Shown in pieces: positions 1-9,916 of a stretch of DNA of 36,353 bases. The notes beneath the pieces are model-generated. The model did not search any database. It was not told the DNA's origin and saw nothing but the letters and a program-made list of their open reading frames with translations. How positions within the stretch are numbered: position 1 is the stretch's first letter; each line of letters opens with the position of its first letter. Position numbers and translations under genes: made by a program. This stretch comes from Neptuniibacter sp. 1_MG-2023 (GTDB lineage Bacteria; Pseudomonadota; Gammaproteobacteria; Pseudomonadales; Balneatricaceae). The stretch covers positions 1-36,353 of the forward strand of contig NZ_JAUOQR010000019.1 of NCBI RefSeq assembly GCF_030547185.1, read 5' to 3'.

Positions 1-75
1 CAGTGAAACGCCCTGTGCGGATCCGCATGCAGGGTGTTGTGGGGGCTGAGGGTTAGAGACCCTCGGCTACCCGAT
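1..75 (+). mobile_element. Group II intron, 3' end (domains V and VI), cut by window edge
   Basis: The first 75 bases fold like the end of a bacterial group II intron. Positions 9-36 form a domain V-type hairpin: CGCCCTG pairs with CAGGGTG, a 2-nt TG bulge lies on the 3' side, and TGCG/CGCA closes a GATC loop. From about 40 a second stem, GAGGGT/ACCCTC (47-64), is followed by CGGCTACCC with an unpaired A at about 69, as expected for the domain VI branch point. The intron should end at CCGAT, near 75. The intron body and any reverse transcriptase would lie left of the window. Fold and motif are read from the sequence; the family assignment is by recall of such intron ends. Confidence 0.8.
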
Positions 76-911
76 TATATTTTGTTGATTTGAATTGCAT
101 ATTCAGTCGTATTTTTGGCCATACTAACGCTAAAAATGTCACAGTTAGGTAATGTCTTCGAAACAACCGTAATCAATAATTCTTTTTGTTCCTCGGGCAT
201 TTTCTCACCAATATATACGCCAGTAATAGCCTCAGGAGAATAACTGAACAACCCAGTTTCGTTAGCAACAACACGTATTTCACATTCGTACCCCCATTGC
301 TCGTGTTTGTACTGAATACTCTTCAAAAAATCTAACGTATCATCGCTTAGGCTATCTAAGAAACTTACAGAATGTGGCGTTTTTATATAATTAACTTTAC
401 ACCACGCAAACTTTACCCCTGAATTAAGTTGTTGTAATGATTCGTAAAGCTTACGGTGATCGTATTTAATACAAAACCCTTTGAACTCATCTCCATAGTG
501 TGACCACATGAGCATATTAGCCACTTGTGTCTGTAGGTTTCCAGGTATGTCCGAAGAGGTAGAAAATATACCGAGCTTCTCTTGGTATTCAATTAAGCTT
601 CTCTCATGCTCAGAAATACTACTTTCAACGAAGTCCATAAATTCAACTGGGCTTGATAAGTACCGCTCCATTATTACTCGCTCCACTTGAGCTGGAGCTA
701 AACCTGATTGTTTTTGAACAATACTTTTTCCTAGATCTATATATTGAGCGACTTTCTCTCCTTCATTTTTAGGAGCAACCACGTTCATGTACCCTTCAAA
801 TGGGTCATTTAAATTTTTCTTAGATGAAAACCAAATCTTACTTGAAGATATGGAGGATAAAGAATTGATACTCATCATCCGAAATTTATAAATATCTTTA
901 GGCTCACTCAT
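75..911 (-). CDS. DUF2971 family protein
   Basis: A 278-residue soluble protein with the DUF2971 hallmarks: an N-terminal YKFR segment, NDPFEG around residue 37 and the central motif MWSHYGDEFKGFCIKYD. No signal peptide or membrane segment is visible. The function of DUF2971 is not established; members are scattered and often lie in accessory or mobile regions. I start it at the ATG at 911 (MSEPKDIYKF), preceded by AGAAG; an upstream in-frame start would translate the repeat at 939-961 and is rejected. The TAA stop (75-77) sits exactly at the predicted 3' end of the group II intron. The gene is visibly more A+T-rich than the metabolic genes to the right, which fits acquisition by transfer (inference). 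Confidence 0.8.
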   Translation of the reverse strand: MSEPKDIYKFRMMSINSLSSISSSKIWFSSKKNLNDPFEGYMNVVAPKNEGEKVAQYIDLGKSIVQKQSGLAPAQVERVIMERYLSSPVEFMDFVESSISEHERSLIEYQEKLGIFSTSSDIPGNLQTQVANMLMWSHYGDEFKGFCIKYDHRKLYESLQQLNSGVKFAWCKVNYIKTPHSVSFLDSLSDDTLDFLKSIQYKHEQWGYECEIRVVANETGLFSYSPEAITGVYIGEKMPEEQKELLITVVSKTLPNCDIFSVSMAKNTTEYAIQINKI

Positions 912-938
912 ATAGTCTTCTAGAAATATAACATTTGT

Positions 939-961
939 ATATACGGGGGTCCGTGTATCTA
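939..961 (-). repeat. REP-like direct repeat, copy 1
   Basis: This 23-bp unit is identical to 1072-1094 and in the same orientation, 133 bp apart. On the minus strand it reads TAGATACACGG, then ACCC, then CCGTATAT: an imperfect hairpin (ATAC and GG against CC and GTAT) with a 2-nt bulge. That shape resembles REP elements mobilised by RAYT transposases. No transposase is present in the window. Any reading frame through it spells W(I/V)DTRTPVY, which can create false protein N-termini or C-termini. Confidence 0.6.
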
Positions 962-1071
962 TCCACACCGCTATTGATTAAAAATAGATGTAATTATTTG
1001 AAAAGGAAGGAGAAACTAAAGAATTAAATCGAACTCTTCCGTGACAAAACGAGCATGCGCATTAACAATTG

Positions 1072-1094
1072 ATATACGGGGGTCCGTGTATCTA
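1072..1094 (-). repeat. REP-like direct repeat, copy 2
   Basis: Second identical copy of the 23-bp unit at 939-961. On the minus strand it is preceded by ATGG and begins GGTAG before the bulged hairpin. A GTAG-type tetranucleotide just 5' of the stem is typical of RAYT-associated REPs. The element family is inferred, not confirmed. Confidence 0.6.
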
Positions 1095-1589
1095 CCCATG
1101 CCAGACATCCATCTGTCTGATTTATAACTATTTTTAACTTAAGCATGGCTGCAATACAAGCATCATTTTGGATAAGAAGCGCTGTAAACCAGCATAAATA
1201 GTGTAAGGCTAAAAATATATTGTATATCCATACAAATATTGTAGAGAAACAATAGCTTTGCACGAAAAGGTAATTTTTAAATCCTAAACGATTTATAGGG
1301 TCAGGCTTAGGTGCGTCAGCCTTTCGCTTTTATTCTCATTGGGCAAAGGGTGAGCGCCTAAAGGGAGGTCTTGCTTGTTATTATATTATTTTTCTGTGTT
1401 TTCGTTGCTACGCTGTTAATAATAACCAGTACTCTGCTTTTAAATATCTAAAGTTATCGAACAAGATAGCTCACTTTTGTGGACAAATTGTTATTTTTTA
1501 ACAAAAGGATAAGGCCTGAGCTTGAAGTGGCAGGTTCGTTAAATTAGGTATGGTATAGAAGGTATATTGTCGTTGGCTTCCCCTATTTA
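1095..1589. other. Gene-poor stretch beside the intron/REP region
   Basis: I see no credible gene here. A 79-codon open frame on the minus strand (1024-1263) reads through REP copy 2 and has no recognisable domain, so I do not annotate it. There is a small A+T dyad, TTGTTA-N5-TAACAA, at 1488-1504, and a short AGGCT/AGCCT dyad in the GC-richer patch around 1300-1330. Neither has a T-tract or other sign of function. The region looks like insertion debris between the island and the EEP-family gene. Confidence 0.5.
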
Positions 1590-2672
1590 TTATTCGCCTA
1601 CTTGTGGAACATCCGTTGTGCTTGCTCCTTGGTTTTCGGTTATTTCTTTTGCCCAGTTGTGATCAGACGCATTAGAATCTAACCCCGCTTGGTCAGCCCC
1701 TACTGTAGGCGAGAGCGTTAATTTAGTTAGTAAAGCAAAATGATCAGAACCGATTGGCGGTAAACGCTTAATGGAGTTTAGGGTAAAGTGCTGGCTATGA
1801 AATAGATGATCTAAAGGCCAACGTAGAAAAGGAAAGTCCGCATGAAACGTGTTTAGCATACCGCGACCGACTCGCGGATCTAACAGACCGCTTATTTTAC
1901 GGAATAGACGGGTTGTCGCAGACCAAGCCACGTCATTAAGATCCCCTGTTACGATGATAGGTTGATTACTTTTAGCAACACTTTTAGCCACAATGATTAA
2001 TTCAGCATCCCGTTCTGCTGATTGTGGATTTTCGGTAGGGCTAGGAGGGGCAGGATGCATAAAGTGCATGCGGACTTTATCACCTGAGTCTAAAGTTAAG
2101 GTGGTGTGTATGGACGGAACCTCTTTCTCGACCAAGTAAGCTATTTCTTGGTTACTTAAGGGCAACCTTGAAAACACATGCATGCCGTAAAGGTTATCCA
2201 GTGGGCATTTTATGCTGTGCGGCATATCCGTTTCCACTACCTTGAGTTGATCTTCCCACCACTGATCAGACTCGAGTGTTACAAGCACATCGGGTTTATG
2301 CGTTTGAACTAACTGAATGAGCTTATCTACCTTTCGGTTAGGCGTTAGAACATTAGCCGTCATAATACTGATTTGCTTATCAGGGTTGCTCTCCTTAGTC
2401 TCTTTTACTTCATGGGGCCATAAACGTGTATAAGGTAATATCCACCATAACTGCCAGGCCAAGCAAAGTGCAGTTATTGAGATTACAAACCAGGTTAATG
2501 GGGATTGTTTATTAAAAAAAACAAAATTGGCTATCAATAAAACCGCTATAAAAATAGCAAATTGTAGGCGAGGAAAGTCCATTCCCCTGATGGCCCAGTG
2601 GGGGTGCCGTGAAAAGGGAAGTAGCGTCACTATACAGGCTAAGGTTGTAAAAAAAGTGAGTATAACTGTCAT
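1590..2672 (-). CDS. Membrane-anchored endonuclease/exonuclease/phosphatase (EEP) family protein
   Basis: A 360-residue protein with three N-terminal hydrophobic segments (about residues 1-20, 33-52 and 58-82) followed by a complete EEP fold. The family's catalytic and metal motifs are present in order: TANVL (N107), TLESD (E134), HFMHP (H206), GDLND (D244, N246), PLDH (D288, H289) and SDH (D310, H311). EEP enzymes cleave phosphodiester or phosphoester bonds in nucleic acids, lipids or sugars; the substrate here cannot be told. The anchor resembles other inner-membrane EEP proteins of gammaproteobacteria with the active domain on one membrane face. It starts 37 bp after the DUF2254 gene on the same strand, so the two are probably co-transcribed. 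Confidence 0.85.
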   Translation of the reverse strand: MTVILTFFTTLACIVTLLPFSRHPHWAIRGMDFPRLQFAIFIAVLLIANFVFFNKQSPLTWFVISITALCLAWQLWWILPYTRLWPHEVKETKESNPDKQISIMTANVLTPNRKVDKLIQLVQTHKPDVLVTLESDQWWEDQLKVVETDMPHSIKCPLDNLYGMHVFSRLPLSNQEIAYLVEKEVPSIHTTLTLDSGDKVRMHFMHPAPPSPTENPQSAERDAELIIVAKSVAKSNQPIIVTGDLNDVAWSATTRLFRKISGLLDPRVGRGMLNTFHADFPFLRWPLDHLFHSQHFTLNSIKRLPPIGSDHFALLTKLTLSPTVGADQAGLDSNASDHNWAKEITENQGASTTDVPQVGE

Positions 2673-2709
2673 CTGTTAGGCCTGCTCTGTCTTAATCCAT
2701 ATCTGAATG

Positions 2710-3990
2710 TCACATCGACTTATCTTCGCGTGCGGCTTTTTTAATAGCGATTAAATCCTCTTCTATATCAAGTACATTACATGCCCGTTTCAGGGCTAAA
2801 CGTCGGTGATATTGGGCCGCTTTTTTTATTTCCTTGTTGTTAAGGGACTCAAGAGAGGCCAGCGCTTTTTGTAAACGAATACATACCTCTATGATACCCG
2901 CACCATCGCGTGCTATAGCCGTAAAAGCATCATCGAACATATCCTGCAAGGCAACCTCTGGAACGGCTACGCGGTCATATTTAGGTTTGCTTTCTGGTTG
3001 CTCGGGTTGCTCGGGTTGATCAATGAGCGAAATTAAACGTACCAGCGACCCCGTTACCTTTATCGCTGTTCCTGGATCGTTGACGGCAGGAGATAAAGCA
3101 CGCGCTGCAATTTCTGATAACGTGACTAAGCCAAACCGAGGATCATCTTCAAACGTACGGTCGTTGCCAATGTGGAATGATTTAATAAGGCCCGTGCAAT
3201 CTACGTTGGACAACGCAGATGATGACATATGCACCGACGCTAGAGGTTTATCGGCTGTAGTGAGTGTTCCGGGTAATGCTGATACTACGATATGTGCATC
3301 AACACGTTGTGCCCAATCCTGAAGGGCAGCCATATCAATATGCTGCACATAACCAATCGTTGGTGAGAAAACATCTACTCCTTCGCTGGTAATATCTGAT
3401 ATTGATATGCCACCCAGCCTAGGTTTATCTCGTCGTCTAATAAAAGCGTTTTCCGTTGCCTTTTCAACTTTTTCAATGGTCGATCCCACCCGTCCCAGCC
3501 GCGCGATATTATCGACCCAGCGGACAAAAGTCAGAATCACTACTGCGAACACAATGGCGGTAAGCACAAAAAGGATGAATAAGCCGGCCTCGTTATAGAA
3601 TGCATTTTTTACTGCAGTTAGAGCAACCACACTAAAAATAAATGCCCCAACAAAGGTTGAAAGAGCATTCTGGGATACGTCATCAGCAACCACTAAAGAG
3701 AAAGCGCGAGGGGTAGCGGAGCTGCTGGCAGCGGCGTATGCCGATACCATCGAACCCACCGAAAAGGTGGCGATTACCAACATGCTGGATGCGAGCAGTG
3801 AAAGTAAAGTTTCAACCGAATCTTGAGCAATAGAAGGCATTTGATTCGCCACAGCGGAGCCATCTATAAATTTCGCTGCAAAGACCGCTGCAATGGATAA
3901 AAAGCAGACCGCCAATGGGCGCACCCATAGCCTTTCACTAAAACGGTTGAATAGAAATCGGAGACGGTCTAACGAAATTAAAGAATTCAT
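2710..3990 (-). CDS. DUF2254 family membrane protein
   Basis: A 426-residue protein matching DUF2254. Four hydrophobic segments occupy the N-terminal 40% (about residues 22-42, 63-88, 108-127 and 137-157), followed by a soluble region with ISDITSEGVDVFSPTIGYVQHIDM and the late motif LSEIAARALSPAVNDPGTA that is characteristic of the family. Its molecular role is unknown. An EQP-repeat linker (three copies) lies in the soluble domain. The start at 3990 (MNSLISLDRL) is preceded only by a weak AGGG. It is the first gene of a probable two-gene unit with the EEP protein downstream. Confidence 0.85.
   Translation of the reverse strand: MNSLISLDRLRFLFNRFSERLWVRPLAVCFLSIAAVFAAKFIDGSAVANQMPSIAQDSVETLLSLLASSMLVIATFSVGSMVSAYAAASSSATPRAFSLVVADDVSQNALSTFVGAFIFSVVALTAVKNAFYNEAGLFILFVLTAIVFAVVILTFVRWVDNIARLGRVGSTIEKVEKATENAFIRRRDKPRLGGISISDITSEGVDVFSPTIGYVQHIDMAALQDWAQRVDAHIVVSALPGTLTTADKPLASVHMSSSALSNVDCTGLIKSFHIGNDRTFEDDPRFGLVTLSEIAARALSPAVNDPGTAIKVTGSLVRLISLIDQPEQPEQPESKPKYDRVAVPEVALQDMFDDAFTAIARDGAGIIEVCIRLQKALASLESLNNKEIKKAAQYHRRLALKRACNVLDIEEDLIAIKKAAREDKSM
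3001..3018 (-). repeat. 9-bp tandem repeat inside the DUF2254 gene
   Basis: CTCGGGTTG occurs twice in tandem (3001-3009, 3010-3018), with a degenerate third unit just before it. It encodes the EQPEQPEQP linker. Loss or gain of units would stay in frame, so this is a likely site of neutral length variation. Confidence 0.7.
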
Positions 3991-4609
3991 ATGAGCCCTA
4001 TGTTCAACGCATCAAATAATGGCAGTCCGATTGATTTTCTTAGTATACGCTACCATGAAAAGCGCTCGACTTTTATTCTTTGATCTACTGGATGGGTCAG
4101 CCTGACAGATACCTTGCTATAGACCATGTCTATATAGGTAGCGAAACGCTTAGTTTTGAAATAGGGCTACTTTTAAAGCATCTTCGATGCAGACGTTATG
4201 TGAAAAGTTAGGTACTTTTTTTGCTGTTTCTTCTCAGCTTATCGATGTGAATCTACTACAGTTTAACGAATACGAGTAATAAGGTTCTGACCTTCGTTGT
4301 TTGTAGTAGGCCGGCCTTTATGCTCGGAACGGGTGTCTGGCCGAGGGGTTAGTTTTATTGCGGGTTCGTTCCGGGGTTCTTTCGCCTGGGGGGCTGGGCT
4401 CCTACAAAAGGGGGTTCGGTTGAAAACGGCAATCTGGAAGTGGCTGCTTTCTTATGTTGCCTTTAATAGAGCCTGCTTGCCCTTAAATGACAGTTTGTAA
4501 GTTATTTGTGATCGTATTTGTTTGCAAAACATCTCCTCTGTAAGGCTTATTTAATGGGCTTTTGATGCCTAATGGTAATTTTTGTCAGTGAAGTCGCTGC
4601 TTTTTGTTA
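3991..4609. other. Long intergenic region with REP-like and palindromic sequence
   Basis: No gene is supported; a 67-codon open frame at 4297-4500 crosses repeat-like GC-rich sequence and has no recognisable domain. Visible structure includes a perfect 10-bp palindrome AGGCCGGCCT at 4308-4317. A GC-rich patch at 4325-4425 includes, on the minus strand, GTAGGAGCCCAGCCCCC and then GGCGAA, which resembles REP elements of marine gammaproteobacteria. There is also a dyad TGTTT-GCA-AAACA at 4519-4531. Both flanking genes read away from this region, so it must hold promoters for both. Confidence 0.5.
4387..4416 (-). repeat. Possible REP element (single degenerate copy)
   Basis: On the minus strand the patch reads TTGTAGGAGCCCAGCCC, then a C-run and AGGCGAAAG. 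The pattern of TAGGAGC, a GC-rich core and GCGAA resembles Pseudomonas and Oceanospirillales REPs. Only one clear copy is visible, and its stem pairing is poor, so this is a tentative call. Confidence 0.35.
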
Positions 4610-4638
4610 TTGTTGAATTCGGCATAGGTACTAGTATT
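4610..4638 (+). promoter_or_regulatory. Candidate promoter of the etfBA-fadBA run
   Basis: A weak sigma70-type pair: TTGTTG at 4610-4615 and TAGTAT at 4633-4638 with a 17-bp spacer. Transcription would start near 4645, giving a leader of about 75 nt. The match is only moderate, so an activator or another start is possible. Confidence 0.35.
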
Positions 4639-4700
4639 TAGCTATACCTAAACCTAAACCTTTACAGGGCGCATTTTTTAAAAAGCCCTGAAAGCCGAAT
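4617..4700 (+). promoter_or_regulatory. Nested dyads upstream of etfB
   Basis: ATTCGGC at 4617-4623 is perfectly complementary to GCCGAAT at 4694-4700. Inside it, CAGGGC (4665-4670) pairs with GCCCTG (4685-4690), with T-run/A-run pairing between. The inner hairpin would lie in the mRNA leader, ending about 18 nt before the etfB Shine-Dalgarno sequence (AGAAGAGG, 4708-4715). The outer dyad overlaps the candidate promoter spacer. A role in regulating expression is inferred only from the geometry. Confidence 0.5.
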
Positions 4701-4720
4701 AACAATGAGAAGAGGCGGTT

Positions 4721-5470
4721 ATGAAAGTACTGGTTGCCGTAAAACGTGTAATTGACTACAACGTCAAAGTACGTGTTAAAGCCGATAATAGCGATGTTGA
4801 TCTAGCTAATGTCAAAATGGCTTTAAATCCTTTCTGTGAAATAGCTATAGAAGAAGCCGTTCGTTTAAAAGAAGCCGGCGTGGCTGACGAAGTTGTTGTT
4901 GTCTCTATTGGTAGTAAAAGCTGCGAAGAACAGATTCGTACCGCATTAGCTTTAGGTGCTGACCGTGGTATTCGTGTTGATACTGAGGATGCGCCAGATT
5001 CTTTGTCTGTTGCTAAATTGTTAGCGAAGGTCGTGGAAAAAGAAGCGCCTGGTATGGTTATTTTGGGCAAGCAAGCGATTGACTCTGATAATAACCAAAC
5101 GGGCCAAATGCTGGCAGCATTGCTGGATCGTCCGCAGGGTACCTTTGCGTCTAAGGTTGCCGTGGATGGTGACAAAGTACAGGTAACACGCGAGATCGAT
5201 GGTGGTCTGCAAACGGTTGAATTACAGATGCCTGCGATTGTGACCACGGATCTTCGTCTTAATGAACCCCGTTATGCCTCCCTGCCTAATATTATGAAAG
5301 CTAAGCGCAAGCCTTTAGATCTACTGACCCCTGATGAGTTAGGTGTTGCTGTATCGAGCAATTTAACACTTTTAAGTGTTGAGCCGCCGGCAGAACGTCA
5401 AGCGGGTATCAAGGTGAGTTCAGTTGATGAGCTGGTGGAAAAATTACGCAACGAAGCAAAAGTGATATAG
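4721..5470 (+). CDS. etfB: Electron transfer flavoprotein subunit beta
   Basis: A 249-residue EtfB, the family's usual length. The opening [19 protein letters not shown], the segment [19 protein letters not shown] (the family's NPFDEIAVEEA-like motif) and the AMP/FAD-facing region [20 protein letters not shown] (about 118-137) are all present. With EtfA it forms the soluble FAD heterodimer that takes electrons from acyl-CoA dehydrogenases and gives them to ETF:ubiquinone oxidoreductase, which is encoded at 34242 in this same window. The ATG at 4721 is preceded by a strong AGAAGAGG. etfA follows after 11 bp, so the two subunits are translated together. Confidence 0.96.
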   Translation: MKVLVAVKRVIDYNVKVRVKADNSDVDLANVKMALNPFCEIAIEEAVRLKEAGVADEVVVVSIGSKSCEEQIRTALALGADRGIRVDTEDAPDSLSVAKLLAKVVEKEAPGMVILGKQAIDSDNNQTGQMLAALLDRPQGTFASKVAVDGDKVQVTREIDGGLQTVELQMPAIVTTDLRLNEPRYASLPNIMKAKRKPLDLLTPDELGVAVSSNLTLLSVEPPAERQAGIKVSSVDELVEKLRNEAKVI

Positions 5471-5481
5471 GGGTGAATGTT

Positions 5482-6411
5482 ATGACCATTCTAGTCATTG
5501 CAGAACATGATAATAATGAATTAAAGCCAGTCACACTGAATACGCTAAGTGCTGCGCAAGCGATTGGTGGAGATATTCATCTTCTTGTTGCGGGTAGTGG
5601 TTGTCAGTCCGTTGCGGATGCAGCTGCTCAAATTCCGGCTGTTGCACAGGTATTGGTGGCTGATAATGACGCCTATGAGCATCAGCTTGCGGAGAATGTG
5701 AGTAAGTTGGTGCAGGGTTTAGCGGCGAGTTATAGCCATATTTTAGGGTCGTCCACAACAACAGCTAAGAACGTGCTGCCGCGTGTGGCTGCGTTGCTGG
5801 ATGTTAATCAGCTTTCAGATGTTATGGCGATTGAGTCAGCGGATACATTTAAGCGTCCAATCTATGCGGGTAATGCGATAGCAACGGTTAAGTCTGCGGA
5901 TGCAATTAAAGTGATGACGGTTCGTGGTACCGCATTTGACCCTGTTGAAGGGACGGGTGGTAGCGCAGAGGTTGTGAACTTATCAGACGTTTGTGATGCA
6001 GGAACCTCTCGTTTTGTTAATGAAGAGATTGCTGAGAGTGAACGCCCAGAGTTGACTGCCGCATCGATCGTTATTTCCGGTGGTCGTGGTATGGGTAATG
6101 GCGAAAACTTTGAGTTACTTAATAAGGTAGCGGATAAGTTAGGCGCTGCAGTTGGTGCCTCGCGAGCAGCGGTGGATGCAGGCTTTGTACCTAATGATAT
6201 GCAGGTGGGTCAGACCGGGAAAATGGTTGCGCCGGATCTATATATCGCTGTCGGTATCTCTGGTGCTATTCAGCATCTAGCGGGTATGAAAGATTCAAAA
6301 ATTATTGTCGCTATCAATAAAGATGAAGAAGCACCTATTTTTCAGGTGGCAGATTATGGCCTTGTGGCTGATCTGTTTGAGGCAGTGCCTGAACTTGAAG
6401 GCAAGCTTTAA
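5482..6411 (+). CDS. etfA: Electron transfer flavoprotein subunit alpha
   Basis: A 309-residue EtfA. The C-terminal FAD domain shows the expected order: SGGRGMGNGENFELL, then the GQTGKMVAPDLYIAVGISGA segment (about residues 246-265), HLAGMKDSKIIVAINKD, then EAPIFQVADYGLVADLFEAVPEL. The start at 5482 (MTILVIAEHDN) has AGGGGTG just upstream; the GTG at 5473 in the same frame lies within that Shine-Dalgarno and would add MNV, so I reject it. It completes the ETF heterodimer with EtfB. fadB follows after 73 bp, which contains one hairpin. Confidence 0.96.
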   Translation: MTILVIAEHDNNELKPVTLNTLSAAQAIGGDIHLLVAGSGCQSVADAAAQIPAVAQVLVADNDAYEHQLAENVSKLVQGLAASYSHILGSSTTTAKNVLPRVAALLDVNQLSDVMAIESADTFKRPIYAGNAIATVKSADAIKVMTVRGTAFDPVEGTGGSAEVVNLSDVCDAGTSRFVNEEIAESERPELTAASIVISGGRGMGNGENFELLNKVADKLGAAVGASRAAVDAGFVPNDMQVGQTGKMVAPDLYIAVGISGAIQHLAGMKDSKIIVAINKDEEAPIFQVADYGLVADLFEAVPELEGKL

Positions 6412-6432
6412 CGCTTTTACTTAATTTTAAAC

Positions 6433-6456
6433 AGCTCTGGCGTAAACCGCAGGGCT
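6433..6456 (+). other. Hairpin in the etfA-fadB spacer
   Basis: AGCTCTG is near-complementary to CAGGGCT (one G-T wobble), and GCG/CGC extends the stem toward a short loop with one bulged base. The downstream sequence is TAATAATAAAAAATA, not a T-tract, so it is not a standard terminator. It could be an mRNA processing or stability element that sets etf and fad expression apart. This is inference. Confidence 0.35.
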
Positions 6457-6484
6457 TAATAATAAAAAATACGGAGCAACTTAG

Positions 6485-9831
<3,347 letters not shown>

Positions 9832-9879
9832 GCTCAGACTTCATTCGTATATTTTCAACCCTGCTCTATAGCTTTGTTT

Positions 9880-9906
9880 GCCCCATCCATTGGATGGGGC
9901 TTTTTT
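9880..9906 (+). terminator. Rho-independent terminator after fadA
   Basis: GCCCCATCCA (9880-9889) pairs perfectly with TGGATGGGGC (9891-9900), followed by six Ts. It ends the etfBA-fadBA run 11 bp before the stop of the convergent pilU gene. Confidence 0.92.
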
Positions 9907-9916
9907 CGTTGTTACT

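Noticed and set aside
1-12. Resemblance of AGTGAAACGCC to the 3' part of 5S rRNA
   Set aside because: The bases that follow do not match 5S rRNA and instead fold as group II intron domains V and VI.
1024-1263. 79-codon minus-strand open frame
   Set aside because: Its C-terminal part is a translation of the REP-like repeat (WVDTRTPVY), it has no Shine-Dalgarno or recognisable domain, and its hydrophobic start looks like A+T-rich non-coding sequence.
1300-1380. Possible integron attC-like or terminator structure
   Set aside because: Short repeats (AGGCT/AGCCT) are present, but the core GTTRRRY/RYYYAAC sites of attC and a terminator T-tract are missing.
4297-4500. 67-codon plus-strand open frame
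   Set aside because: It crosses the palindromic and REP-like patch, has biased GC-rich low-complexity translation, and lacks a ribosome site or family resemblance.
4519-4531. PsrA/FadR-type operator upstream of etfB
   Set aside because: The dyad is GTTT...AAAC, the reverse arrangement of the PsrA consensus, and no FadR-like site was seen; it is kept only as an unexplained palindrome.
4756-5247. 163-codon open frame antisense to etfB
   Set aside because: It lies wholly opposite a well-supported gene, with Ser/Thr-rich translation typical of a reverse-frame shadow.
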